Part shown: positions 48,301 to 55,991 of the stretch, in pieces
Numbering within the stretch: the stretch's first letter is position 1
Layout of the letters: every line of letters starts with the position of its first letter
Source of the DNA: Anisus vortex
Taxonomy: Eukaryota > Mollusca > Gastropoda > Planorbidae
Length of the DNA stretch: 64,000 bases
Direction: 5' to 3'
Assembly: GCA_949126835.1 (NCBI GenBank)
Contig: OX421506.1
Location: forward strand, 19,666,426-19,730,425
Position numbers and translations under genes: made by a program
Notes under the pieces: generated by a model
The model's database searches: none
What the model saw: the letters and a program-made list of their open reading frames with translations, nothing else
What the model was told of the DNA's origin: nothing

Positions 48301-51151
48301 CCTATATGTAGATCTATAAAGTCTGTTTATCAAACTTATTAAGTATATAAAATTGAGAACCAATATCACCGACCGTCTGCTTATCGAACTAATCAAGTAC
48401 ATAAAAATTAAGTGTAACAAATTTCTTTAAATTTTGATTGCCAGCGTAATGCCCACCCGAATTTTAGTTGTCCGCAATTAGTTTCATCTACCCACCAAAT
48501 TTGGGCGGAGATTTCATAACCATTCAGGTCCCAGTAAACAGCCCATCTGTTTTAGAAGGGTCTAAACATTAACATTGTTAAACTATCTCTCTTGCACACA
48601 ACAAACTCATACAGCTAATTATATATCTATTTATCCATCTATCTATAAATGTATATTATATCTGTATTTTATCTATTTCTATCAGCATCTATTTATCTAT
48701 ATATTTATCTACATATCTATCTATATATCTATATATAGATAAGCTTACATATTCAACTAAAACTGTGCACGGTGCATCAATATACTTACAATATGTAACA
48801 TTGATAGTAATGTTCATTATTCAAGATAGCTAAGCCGTGAGGAGGTATTATTTGAAGGCAACTGTAAAAATCTACAAGAAACCATTAGACTTTACGTGAC
48901 ATGCATTAATTTAATACGAACTAAACAATGTAACTATAGATAACATATTTCTTAAAAATGCATTAAACAAGGGCTCGGTAACTTACGACACGCGTGTCAG
49001 ACTTGACACGCAGAGCGATTTTCAATGGCACGCAGATGACCCCTTAAAAAGGTCAATTCAAGTCTGTTCAACAAGAAAAGAGAAGGATGACTTGAGGTTG
49101 TTGGCATTCTGAATTAATAAAAGATCCTACTTTGGTACATTATTATTAAAAGGTTGCCGCACCCTCCTTTAGACACCAACATTTCTGACATTAAAATATT
49201 TTTGTTCCAAGGCCAACATACGGCTGGTCTTTTTGTTTGGGAAGTGCAGTGCAGGTCATAGATATAAGACTTATTTTTGACAATTATAAATTTAAAAATA
49301 AAAAAATTATGCTTTAAATCGTATTACAGAAATCAAAGGTAACTTAAAAACTAATTTTAAAATTACAATAATAATTATACAAAACATTGTAACCCAAATA
49401 AATGTTCAGAATATAAAAAAAAAAAAAGAAAACTACAAAAATAAGACTTTCACTTAACAAATGACAATTTAAAAAACAAAAACGTCTAGTATACAATCCC
49501 AAAACAAAACTCTTCATATCACCCGAGAAATCCTGAATTACTGTTATGGTCTTTTTTCAAATGTGCTTTAATATTTTGACTTGTATCGAAGACTATAACA
49601 ACATGGACCGGTTGCTCTATTTTTAGAGCTCATATGTTATTTTTTCCATGCGCATCCAATAACGCTTTCTTAAATGACTTCTAGGTTCCTACGTTTTCCT
49701 AAATATTTCCGCTGTATACAACTTTCGATTTTAATTATAATTTTTAATTGAGAAAATCATAGCGATAAAAAGAACGGAAGTGTACAATACAAAAGGTGAA
49801 CAGTAATTCCGAAAAGAAGTCATTCGAGTCATCGAAGAAATATTAAAGCAAGCGGTCCATCTTATAGTCTTTGCTTGTACAACGAATCTTTTAGCAGACA
49901 AATAAATTTAACGTCATTTTAAAGCATTAAAACAAATGTCATCTCGCTATGATACCAATAATTAAATAGGGTTAGTTGAAGTATGAAAATTACAATAACT
50001 AAATGAAAACAATTAGGCCTACTTTCACAATTAAATAAACAAAGAATTAAAAAAAATGAACAAGGTCTTTCATACACTCTTAGAATAAACCACTAAATGT
50101 AGCTAGTATTAAATAGTATAAATACCGTAAAAGTATTCTATTTAATTTATACAAAATCTATTAAACTATTTTAAACTAGAGTCGAGACGTAGAAAGATTA
50201 TAAAAATATTTTTTTTAAAGTTCTCTGTTTATCTATTTTAAAATGCAAGGTCTCGAATGCTTGTAAATTATTAAAGATAGTAACAAAAGAGAGGGAGTGA
50301 GGTGGGAGCTAATAATAATCTGGAGAGGTCAATCGTCTCCGTTTAGTGTTCTGTCGGATCTGGACCACTGTCGTTATACATTTGTAGACGGTTGGTATAA
50401 CCATAGACTATTATATACATGGACCGCTTGCTTTAGTATTTCTGCTATATTATGATGACTCGAAACACTGATTTTCTGAATTCCCGATTCTAAATAAATT
50501 TGTTGCTATAAAGTAGTGTCTATACTAGTTCCGTTTTATTTAATCGCTATGATTTTCTGAAGTAAAATTAAAGTCGAAAGTTGTATACAGCGGAAACATT
50601 TATAGATCAGTGTTGTATGCGCACGGAAAAAGAATATAAGATCTAAAAATAGAGCATGCGGTCCATCTTATTATAGTCAATGATAATTTTAATAATTGCA
50701 GAACAAGTATTCATTTAAAGTCGAAAAAATGAAATTTAATAAAACGGAACTTGTATCGCAACTACTTTATTTAGAATCGGACATTACAAAACAGATAAGA
50801 GCAGAAAAAACTAAAGCAAGCGGTCTATGTATATAATACTAAATAATAGTCTATGGTAGGCCCTATAGGCTAACATCCTTCGTACAGGTACAAAGGCCTA
50901 TATATTACAATAATCTCCCCTGACAAGAAGATCTTGTACCTTAATTATTCGTTTGTAGATAGTCTATATAAGATCAACACGAAATGTTCTCATTTCATAA
51001 TGTTTTCTACTCTTAATAAGAGTGAATATAATATATCAATAATTTGTGGATTTGTAATCAATACTTACAAGAATACGAAAGGAAAAGTGTAAAAGAAAAT
51101 AATGTTAGAAACATTTCAGAATGGGCATTTTGTGGTCTTCGTTGTAACTTG
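25528..51151 (-). CDS. Gene B: multi-exon Ig-like membrane protein (about 500 aa)
   Basis: I do not recognise a named gene. In order on the - strand: signal-peptide exon, 49,222-49,269 (weak), 48,790-48,861, 48,492-48,546, 48,030-48,093, 47,172-47,321, 42,456-42,519, 35,921-36,012, 33,699-33,856, 29,808-29,836 (weak), 28,779-29,003, 28,309-28,436, 27,382-27,467, 27,025-27,098 and 25,528-25,742. Most have good splice sites and matching phases. The layout is signal peptide, two cysteine-containing Ig-like modules, Thr/Ser-rich stalk, membrane-proximal Ig-like domain, acidic linker, TM helix and 30-residue tail. Gene A is its inverted paralogue. Two gaps remain: no exon was found joining 51,069 to the next exon, or joining 48,030 (phase 1) to 47,321 (phase 0). 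Likely a receptor or adhesion protein at the plasma membrane; function unknown. Introns are full of mobile elements. Confidence 0.68.
27025..27098 (-). CDS. Gene B exon: linker (74 nt, phase 2 to 1)
   Basis: The acceptor is tatttcccag and the donor gtaaga. It reads VVGESALCHGESFVEDLKKV and then LDVK. Counterpart of gene A 913-986. Confidence 0.8.
27382..27467 (-). CDS. Gene B exon: Ig-like domain second half (86 nt, phase 0 to 2)
   Basis: The acceptor is cttctgttggctag and the donor gtacgt. It reads HNDKVIVTREKTYLLRHM, then INIDKGNLTCG, the D-x-G...C ending of an Ig domain. Counterpart of gene A 381-466. Confidence 0.82.
28309..28436 (-). CDS. Gene B exon: Ig-like domain first half (128 nt, phase 1 to 0)
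   Basis: It reads EPPSESMNLELTGTKS, LTGQVTVSCELNKAAQLGE and PPVNMTIW before donor gtaagc. B-strand Cys and C-strand Trp are placed as in Ig domains. Confidence 0.75.
28660..28785. repeat. Intronic short repeats carrying splice-donor copies
   Basis: Imperfect repeats of about 20 bp built on aattcacctagaattaacat. On the - strand each contains ctaggtgaattc, a copy of the real donor junction of the stalk exon. Confidence 0.65.
28779..29003 (-). CDS. Gene B exon: Thr/Ser-rich stalk and start of Ig-like domain
   Basis: The acceptor is cctttttag and the donor gtgaattc; phase 1 to 1, 225 nt. It starts RQANSGESLTSSTAS, followed by a Thr/Pro/Ser stretch of about 45 residues (TTSTTTTTTRSTATTPAP), likely O-glycosylated, then VDLQIGLKKQYVVSDSTKVE, the first strand of the membrane-proximal Ig-like domain. 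Confidence 0.75.
29515..29640. repeat. (GATA)n microsatellite
   Basis: Tetranucleotide gata repeats with a few interruptions, in a gene B intron. Confidence 0.95.
29808..29836 (-). CDS. Gene B candidate mini-exon (29 nt, phase 2 to 1)
   Basis: A strong donor (gtaagatt) at its end. The 29-nt version gives RKCMLISGPS and joins both neighbours in phase. A longer 83-nt version (to 29,890) also keeps phase and reads FLKICFSLSILCSG. A 25-nt segment near 29,680 with donor gtaaga is a further alternative. Which is used cannot be decided here. Confidence 0.35.
29938..30045 (+). mobile_element. Truncated hAT MITE (ttttcaatggcacgc family)
   Basis: Starts caggggtcggcagcatacg and includes gcagagcgattttcaatggc; the right end is lost. 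Confidence 0.65.
30345..30430 (-). pseudogene. 18S rRNA internal fragment, degenerate
   Basis: The - strand of tgtgtactcattccaattta and gggcctcgaggagagt matches the conserved 18S stretch around nucleotide 500 (GACTCTTTCGAGGCCCTGTA type). Confidence 0.6.
30431..31085. other. GC-richer stretch between 18S fragments, unassigned
   Basis: Clearly less AT-rich than its surroundings. Not confidently matched to rRNA, and open frames here have no recognisable domain. It may be rDNA spacer. Confidence 0.35.
31090..31255 (-). pseudogene. 18S rRNA fragment: 5' end fused to internal segment
   Basis: 31,190-31,252 is a near-exact reverse complement of the universal 18S start (ctggttgatcctgccagtag-type). 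It is directly joined to 31,100-31,165, which matches the region around nucleotide 480-560 (gggcctcgaagagagtccca, tatcgtcactacc). The intervening 18S sequence is deleted. Confidence 0.8.
31345..31676 (-). pseudogene. 18S rRNA 5' third, degenerate
   Basis: Collinear with 18S nucleotides 1 to about 350 on the - strand: gtagacatttgaaagatg, cgattggttttgaactaata, ctctagaattgccacagtta, gggcatttgcagtttcaccg and caggatcatccagat. Many substitutions and indels. Upstream flanks of this and the 31,252 copy are alike (gatag..tcgttt..caccaac), so spacer sequence was duplicated too. Confidence 0.82.
31677..32204. other. Possible rDNA external spacer, then unique intron
   Basis: 31,677-31,980 is GC-richer and follows the 18S start as an external transcribed spacer would. 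The rest is AT-rich intron without a feature. Confidence 0.4.
32205..32395 (+). repeat. LINE/SINE 3' end with TTATC tail
   Basis: Same family as 11,125-11,290: gtaatcaagacaaatttcca, then tttgtatcaataaag and (TTATC)n-like tail. Confidence 0.6.
32396..33698. other. Gene B intron, no further feature
   Basis: AT-rich, with a T run near 32,510, a C run at 33,368 and a T run near 33,567. No supported coding region. Confidence 0.5.
33699..33856 (-). CDS. Gene B exon (158 nt, phase 0 to 2)
   Basis: The acceptor is tttgtgttgcag and the donor gtaggt. It reads YTCKRGVDIGETEISWIIPH, then YDLPKLVYHNVPKAM and TEVTIFIVFEW. The Cys, Trp and alternating beta-strand pattern support an Ig-like fold. Confidence 0.7.
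34171..34534 (+). mobile_element. hAT MITE with internal 31-bp repeats
   Basis: The ends are CAGGTGTCGGCAACC and (inverted) CAGAGGTCGTCAAAC. The left part carries ccagacttggcttgcagag and ttttcaatggcac. From about 34,316 to 34,510 there are six copies of a 31-bp unit starting ttggcacgctgaatgacgta. The flanks gactagag and ttctagac share a CTAGA core but match only 5 of 8. Confidence 0.75.
34541..35098. repeat. 62-bp satellite, 9 copies in two variant blocks
   Basis: The unit contains accgtttctacaatcttagg and tagtctaatgtatttactct. Copies 1-5 have gcatatcctagcccg; copies 6-9 have gtatagcctaacccg. It starts right at the hAT MITE end. Confidence 0.95.
35099..35530. other. Gene B intron, no feature
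   Basis: A G run near 35,209; nothing else recognised. Confidence 0.5.
35530..35757. repeat. 32-bp tandem repeat, about 7 copies
   Basis: The unit is approximately atcaagaacaatcggagaga followed by tttataacata, with substitutions between copies. Confidence 0.85.
35921..36012 (-). CDS. Gene B exon (92 nt, phase 1 to 0)
   Basis: The donor is gtaagttttt. It reads GFTRKPGPKISVCDGHN, then LTFNWGFGFTYDFS: a Cys, N-x-T and the Ig-like core Trp. Its phase joins exactly to the 64-nt exon upstream and the 158-nt exon downstream. Confidence 0.7.
36803..37062. mobile_element. Small TIR MITE nested in the DUF4806 element
   Basis: The left end GTTGCCAGGCAAAAACCGG and the inverted right end GTTGTCAGGTGAAAACCGG continue through CCAAGTC (about 23 of 26 pair). 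The centre has a doubled 21-bp word aaaaagggcgttgattcg. Confidence 0.65.
38075..38155 (-). mobile_element. tRNA-like SINE head
   Basis: On the - strand: cttagtggttagcgtatctg (A box) and acctgggtttgattcctcac (B box). Confidence 0.55.
38545..38655 (-). pseudogene. DUF4806-type transposon protein, C-terminal relic
   Basis: Reads VRDLELFTGDWLATSADRSD and then KRKKTKEK. The WL-x-x-A-x-DR ending with a basic tail fits the C-terminus of the family. Upstream frames have stops. Confidence 0.5.
39343..39466 (-). pseudogene. DUF4806-type transposon protein, core exon relic
   Basis: Reads LQVADNQAAIQNC, then LPSITQVEDVEELNSALED and SDIKQKM before donor gtaaga. The LP-x-x-x-x-E-(D/E)-x-x-x-L start resembles the DUF4806 domain. 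Confidence 0.55.
40563..40690 (-). pseudogene. DUF4806-type transposon protein, N-terminal exon relic
   Basis: Reads TVEDGSKMVIVIPEK, stop, LLDSESESKQFVWPNHQNA, then donor gtaagt. The pattern V-P-x-x-W-L ... W-P is typical of this family, and the in-frame TGA stands where the Trp (TGG) is expected, one base change away. Confidence 0.55.
42070..42317. mobile_element. hAT MITE in a TA tract
   Basis: The ends are CAGTGCTTTTTTGTGAC and the inverted right end CAGTGCTTTTATTTGTAAA. It is flanked on both sides by tatatata, consistent with an 8-bp duplication though inside a TA repeat. Confidence 0.8.
42456..42519 (-). CDS. Gene B exon (64 nt, phase 0 to 1)
   Basis: The acceptor is aatttcttag and the donor gtatgtaag. 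It reads GQSVTCKLGGNYSVSRPTTL, an Ig B-strand-like Cys with an N-x-S site. It lies only 139 bp from a hAT MITE (42,317). Confidence 0.7.
42520..43834. other. Gene B intron, no feature
   Basis: AT-rich; no coding region or known element recognised. Confidence 0.45.
43835..44275 (-). mobile_element. LINE 3' end with gag-like Cys/His region remains
   Basis: On the - strand LQRQEQETDFRLRTGHVHLN and SHLNHIKPEK match the segment LRTGHVALNSHLN of the + strand LINE at 44,606-45,930. It continues, frameshifted, to an AAGSG-like end. A degenerate, 5'-truncated copy. Confidence 0.65.
44606..45930 (+). mobile_element. LINE 3' part with RNase H domain (I/Nimbus-like)
   Basis: Starts in the end of a reverse transcriptase region (TIQNKALRLIGGDMRSTPS), then RNase H with AVHIYTDGSA, LEISALIIALETIK, VIFTDSQSALQ and WIPGHIGITGNEKADILARK (the catalytic D, E, D and the H/D pair). 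It ends with a Cys/His region (CRLFPCPQETVDHFLFDCPE) and the stop after TTLQAGS, followed by a (GAA)n tail. In-frame stops near 45,212 and 45,311 and a frameshift at the C run (44,936) make it inactive. RNase H on a LINE points to the I group; Nimbus of snails is the closest I can recall. Confidence 0.75.
46030..46187 (+). pseudogene. THAP-domain relic
   Basis: Reads KHVSVCCVTGCSKRCSGLNF, ISFPKDVAKRKRWTVNVR and then FEESPVYNPKRIA before a stop. The C-x(2-4)-C start, F-P-K-D and R-x-x-W are the THAP DNA-binding signature; the later C-x2-H is missing. THAP domains occur in P-element and Kolobok transposases, so this is probably a transposase remnant. Confidence 0.7.
46277..46726. mobile_element. 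450-bp MITE with TTAA flanks
   Basis: The ends AGACCAAGTGAAGAG are perfect inverted repeats (extended imperfectly by tttttctc/tttttatc), flanked by TTAA at 46,273-46,276 and 46,727-46,730. A TTAA duplication fits piggyBac or Kolobok. No coding region. Confidence 0.85.
46731..47171. other. Gene B intron, no feature
   Basis: AT-rich; short TTATTA run near 47,140. Confidence 0.45.
47172..47321 (-). CDS. Gene B exon (150 nt, phase 0 to 0)
   Basis: The acceptor is ttaatgtacag and the donor gtactt. Its 50 codons include DCNVTNWIYCNLPFPDE, DGYCSCTSKTG and YVFTFYRKN. It has five cysteines and an N-x-T glycosylation site. Confidence 0.65.
47322..48029. other. Gene B intron where a phase 1-to-0 exon is expected
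   Basis: Read for an exon comparable to 35,921-36,012; none with both good splice sites and an open frame was found. A SINE-tail-like word lies near 47,875. Confidence 0.45.
48030..48093 (-). CDS. Gene B exon (64 nt, phase 0 to 1)
   Basis: The acceptor is tttctttggcag and the donor gtaata. It reads AGNIRVTESCKNSIDLYITL. It has the same length and phase as the exon at 42,456-42,519, which suggests a duplicated module. Confidence 0.6.
48492..48546 (-). CDS. Gene B exon (55 nt, phase 2 to 0)
   Basis: The acceptor is cttctaaaacag. It reads (L)WAVYWDLNGYEISAQIWW up to donor gtagat. The donor is weak, but it is the only one giving the phase needed by the next exon. Confidence 0.5.
48790..48861 (-). 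CDS. Gene B exon (72 nt, phase 2 to 2)
   Basis: The acceptor is tttttacag and the donor gtaagtat. Only one frame is open: CLQIIPPHGLAILNNEH, then YYQCYI. The Y-x-C is Ig-like. Confidence 0.6.
48970..49175 (+). mobile_element. hAT MITE (ttttcaatggcacgc family)
   Basis: Left part ctcggtaacttacgacacg, core cagagcgattttcaatggca and right end aaaggttgccgcaccctcc. Confidence 0.65.
49222..49269 (-). CDS. Gene B candidate exon (48 nt)
   Basis: In phase 2 to 2 it reads LISMTCTALPKQKDQP, an Ig B-strand-like Cys segment, with donor gtatgt. The acceptor has a poor pyrimidine tract. The phase fits the next exon but not exon 1 directly. Confidence 0.33.
49590..49870. mobile_element. Palindromic-ended MITE (gactata...tatagtc)
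   Basis: The left gactataacaacatggaccg and the inverted right gactataagatggaccgctt pair as TIRs. A relative is at 50,401-50,857. Confidence 0.65.
50401..50857. mobile_element. Two copies of the same MITE in inverted arrangement
   Basis: 50,401-50,683 is a full element (left ccatagactattatatacat, right atgcggtccatcttattata). 50,684-50,857 repeats its left part inverted, so outer ends pair over about 45 bp (tagactatt...aatagtcta). Confidence 0.6.
51069..51151 (-). CDS. Gene B exon 1: signal peptide (ATG at 51,114)
   Basis: The acceptor-like atctgcag comes before a short leader, then ATG and MFLTLFSFTLFLSYS, a hydrophobic signal sequence, ending at donor gtaagtat in phase 1. An in-frame ATG just upstream (MPILKCF) reads to a stop, so the second ATG is chosen. 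The leader acceptor suggests a further 5' non-coding exon, possibly beyond the tandem array. Confidence 0.55.
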
Positions 51152-51304
51152 CTGCAGATAAAATAAAATAAACAAAACCTAGAATTGGGTTGTACACAGT
51201 TCCAAATCGGAAATTTCTAAATTAAGAAGGAACAGCAGCGCATTAATATATTTATTGTAATATCGATATTTCTCATTTATATGTTTTTCTCTAACAATCT
51301 AAAA

Positions 51305-51350
51305 ATAATTAGTTAATATCATATCATATCATATCATATCATATCATATA
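51305..51350. repeat. (ATATC)n pentamer microsatellite
   Basis: Six to seven catat copies running into the TA start of the first array unit. Confidence 0.92.
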
Positions 51351-51357
51351 TATATAT

Positions 51358-53953
51358 AAATCTCAAAAGGAATATGTATGTATGTGGCTGGCTGGCTGGC
51401 TGGCTGGGTATGTACATACCGCATAATCTTTTTAAATACTGGACATAAAAACGTGAAATTTGCTACAAATATTCTTTGCGTTACGGCGGTGAACACTGTC
51501 AAGGTTTTAAAAAAATTAAAATGACCGCAGTGGTCAGTTTGGTCAAAAAACGCGAATAAAACGACATATTTTGGGTTCATGTTGAATTTGCCGTTCCAAC
51601 TTTTTATAGTTTTTCGATCGATCGCGCTCAAAAAAAAATAAAAAAAGGATGGCGTTGAGATTATTTTCAGGATGACGTCATCAAAGTTTGCGCAGAGATA
51701 GCTAGCCAGCTTTTCGTTATGACGTCATCAAATTTTGCGTATTCATTTAAAATTAACTTTGCTTCAATGTTTGCTAATGTATTTTATGAATGAATAGAAC
51801 AAAATATATTCACGTTTTAATTCGTGTCGTATACGAAATATAAACTTTGTAGTTGTTGCGTGCAATCTCATTATAACTGCTTGAGTAGTAAGAGTGTATG
51901 TAAACATAACTTTTAGCTTTTTCAATTCGTTTGTAGCGGGTGTATACGCATTAAAATCTTTCTAGCGGGAAATATTTCACGTTTCAATTCGTTTCTAGCG
52001 GGAAATATTTCACGTTTCAGTTCGTCTCGGTTGTAGCGGGTGTACAAAATGTCATTCACATTTAAATTTGTGACGTATACATCGATAAACTTTTTAACGG
52101 GCAAGGTTTTATTAATTGCCGTGTATAATAACTGTGTAGCGGGCAATCACATTATAACTCCATGGGTAGATAAAGGGTATGTATTACATTGAACACAATT
52201 TTTAAAAAAAATGTTTCTTCTTTGTTTCTTATTGGTTTCATTTGTTATTGTTTTACATGTTGAATAGAAAAATTAATTCTAAGTTTGCTTCCAAAGCAAC
52301 AATAAATAAATAAATAGCAAATAAACAAAAACAACACAACATAGGTCTGCGACTTAATGTTTGTCGTAAAAAAAATATATCAAACAATCATTAAAAAAAA
52401 AAAGTACTGTCGAATGTTCTTTATCAATGAATAGAACAAAATATATTCATGTTTTAATTTGCGTCGTAATTTATAGCGTGCAATTTTGTAATTGTTATAA
52501 TGGGTGATGAGTAATGATTTTAACGGGTAATTCATGTTGAAGCGGACAAATAAAAAATTAACTCACGTTTAAATTCGTGTCGTAGGTCATGTGGCAATCT
52601 CATTATAACTGCCTGAGTAGTTTCTTTGCGCATGGATTTTATAGCAATGAAGGGACATTTTTCATTCATGTTTAAATTGACGTCATCAAACTATGTGCAT
52701 GGGTTTTATTATCTCAACTCAATGACGGGAACAAATTTTCTTCATGTTTAAATTGTCTACGTGCCGTAAACAACATAAATTCTTTACACTACCAATACTG
52801 TAGTTGATTTTCTTAATCTATCACTACTTTAATACTTTACACTGTGAATACATGACTTAAAGCTAATAAATAATTTAAAACTTTACAAACATAGGACAAA
52901 GCAAAAAGATTTAGCTTTTTTTTTCTGTTTCGGGAAGTAATACTGACGCATTACTAAGCTTATTTAAACGCAGCGGTCCTGGTTACACTCTATATTTAAG
53001 CTTATAATTATATGGCGTCATCAAATTTTGCGTATTTATGCGTTTAAGAAGGGAACAAAATTTTGTTTTAATTTTGCGTCGTATTTTGTAGAATGCAATA
53101 TTTAAATGGTTTAAGTTACCGGAAAAGACTATTGCTTATAACTCCATGGGTTATTTTATACAGTTCCGAGAACTGGGCACCTTTAGGCTTATCGCCTTGG
53201 TAACGGCCATTGTTTAAATTACCGGGCAATGTTTAAATTACCGGGCAATGTTTATAATACCGGGCAATGTTTAAATTACAGGGCAATGTTTAAATTACCG
53301 GGCAATGTTTAAATTACCGGGCAATGTTTAAATTACCGGGCAATGTTTATAATACTGGGCAATGTTTAAATTTTCGGGCAATGTTTATATTACCGGGCAA
53401 TGTTTAATTTGCCGGGCAATGTTCAAATTGCCGGAACTAACTTTTAAAAGTTTTAATTCGTGTCGTATACGTTTTATAATCATTATTTCATATGGGTTTC
53501 ATTTGTTATTGTTTTACATGTTGAATAGAAAATTTAATTCTAAGTTTGCTTCCAAAGCAACAATAAATAAATAAATAGCAAATAAACAAAAACAACACAA
53601 CATAGGTCTGCGACTTAATGTTTGTCGTAAAAAAATATATCAAACAATCATTAAAAAAAAATAAAAGTACTGTCGAATGTTCTTTATCAATGAATAGAAC
53701 AAAATATATTCATGTTTTAATTTGCGTCGTAATTTATAGCGGGCATTTTTGTAATTGTTATAATGGGTGATGAGTAATGATTTTAACGGGTAATTCATGT
53801 TGTAGCGGGCAAATAAAAAATTATCTCACGTTTAAATTCGTGTCGTAGGTCATGCGGGCAATCTCATTATAAATGCTTGAGTAGTTAGAGTGTATGTAAA
53901 CATAACTTTTAGCCGGTTCGGAGTACCGGGCATATACCGGCTTGTATATATAT
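51358..53953 (+). repeat. Array unit 1 (2,596 bp, variant)
   Basis: Starts aaatctcaaaaggaatatgt, four GGCT copies, then the palindrome GGTATGTACATACC. Two TGACGTCA palindromes at 51,673 and 51,720. Lacks the THAP frame; carries a block around 52,240-52,600 again at 53,495-53,880 and the 19-bp minisatellite. Ends with a ccggttcgg...taccgggc hairpin and cggcttg. Confidence 0.9.
53211..53434. repeat. 19-bp minisatellite, 12 copies
   Basis: The unit tgtttaaattaccgggcaa has one- or two-base variants. Single copies of the same word (attgccgggcaatgttt) occur in the other array units, so it was amplified only in unit 1. Confidence 0.95.
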
Positions 53954-55991
53954 AAATCTCAAAAGGAATATGTGGCTGGCTGGGTATGTACATACCGCAT
54001 AATCTTTTTAAATACTGGACATAAAAACGTGAAATTTGCTACAAATATTCTTTGCGTTACGGCGGTGAACACTGTCAAGGTTTTAAAAAAATTAAAATGA
54101 CCGCAGTGGTCAGTTTGGTCAAAAAACGCGAATAAAACGACATATTTTGGGTTCATGTTAAAATTGCCGTTCCAACTTTTTATAGTTTTTCGATCGATCG
54201 CGCTAAAAAAATAAAAAAAAGGATGGCGTTGAGATTTTTTTCAGGATGACGTCATCAAAGTTTGCGCAGAGATAGCTAGCCGGCTTTTCGTTATGACGTC
54301 ATCAAATTTTGCGTATTCATTTAAAATTAACTTTGCTTCAACCTTTGCTAATGTACTTTATGAATGAATAGAACAAAATATATTCACGTTTTAATTTGCG
54401 TCGTAATTTATAGCGGGATATTTTTAAATTGTTATAATGGGTAATGATTAATGGTTTGAATGGGTATCTTACGTTGTATCTGGGAAATACAAAATTCCTT
54501 CACGTTTTTATTCGTGTTGTATGTGTCCACAGAATAGGTATAAAACAGAATGCGCAATCGCATTTTATTTCTGTTTTGGGCAGTAATACCGACGCCATAC
54601 TAAGCCTATTTAAACGCAGTGGTCCTGGTTACACTCTATATTTATGCTTATTTAGCCTACAACGTCCTTTTCTTCAAATCTACAAGTTTGAACACCCAAA
54701 GCTAATAGTTCAGGCAAAATGTGCATAAACGGTTGTGTAATAATTTACAACAATGATGCGAAAACGACTGATTATCGTAAAAAAAAACATGTCAAACTGC
54801 ATGGCTTTCCTGACTCCATAAAGGATAAACAACGGCATAAACAACCTCATATTAACTCATTATGAATTATATGCCTATTTCCCTTCATAATTTTAAAAGT
54901 TTATTTTGGTTTAAAAAGTATATATTTATGTACCGGTAGCCGTAGCAATTTAGTTACCGGTACCGAGCTACGTCTAAGCCATTTTTTTTCAAATCAGTAC
55001 CGGGTAATAAATATTTTTACATCATATTGGCCTAATCCTATAATGTTGAAAACAAAATGGGTAATTAAGTCAAATTTATATAAAAGTAAGCCTATAATGA
55101 AAGATAATGTAGGCCCTATATATATTGTATATATTTATGGCAGACGTAGATATCCTTTCTCATTTTATTATAGTAGCGTCTCTATCGACCGCTGCATTGC
55201 GGAAAATGGTAACTTTCAGTGACTGCGTATATAGAGATTGTGCATTCTGTTCTATACCTATTCTGTGTATACGTCTTATAAACTTTGTAGCGGGAAATTT
55301 TTCAATTGCCAGGCAATGTTTAAATTGTCGAGCTCAACGTTTTAAAGTTTTAATTTGTATCGTATACGTCTTATAAACTATGTAGCGGGAAATTTTTATA
55401 TTGCCGGGCAATGTTTGAATTTGCCAGACCAACTTTTTAAAGTTTTAATTCATGTCGTATACGTTGTATAAACTATGATTCATATCGGTTTCAGTTGTTA
55501 TTGTTTTTCCTGTTGAATTTAAAATTTAATTTTAAGTTTGCTTCCAAAGCAACAATAAATAAATAGCAAATATCACCAACAAAAAAACACAAAAAAAAAA
55601 AAATATTGATCTACGACTAATGTTGTAGAAAAAAAAAATCAAACAATCATTTTTGAATTAACAGTACTTTTTAAAAGACATGTGAGTTCTATTTTACAGA
55701 AAGAGTTTAATTACCCAATAAACTCACAAAATTCGATCATAGTGGTCATACTTTGAGCAAGAAATAAAAAAAAATTATTATTATTTGTTTTTCCTTTTTA
55801 GTTGTATATTGAATTGGTGTATAATAAAGTGTGCAAAACAAAAATAAATTTAAAAAATACTGACCACAAAAAAAAAAACATACTACTTTATGTATGTTGC
55901 GAAAACAAAACTAAAAAACTATAATGTGTCAAGCATATTCTAAAAAAAAGCCCGTTCGAAGAATCGGGCACATAACGGCTTGTATATATAT
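53954..55991 (+). repeat. Array unit 2 (2,038 bp)
   Basis: Nearly identical to unit 3 (single-base and homopolymer differences seen by eye). Two GGCT copies, the 14-bp palindrome, paired TGACGTCA, THAP-like frame, then the terminal hairpin gcccgttcgaagaatcgggc. Confidence 0.93.
54719..54865 (+). pseudogene. THAP-like frame in array unit 2
   Basis: 48 codons: MCINGCVIIYNNDAKTTDY, then KKKHVKLHGFPDSIKDKQRH. C-x3-C, then H-G-F-P and a basic stretch as in a THAP domain start; the conserved Trp and C-x2-H are absent. Probably a truncated transposase relic copied with the unit. Confidence 0.55.
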
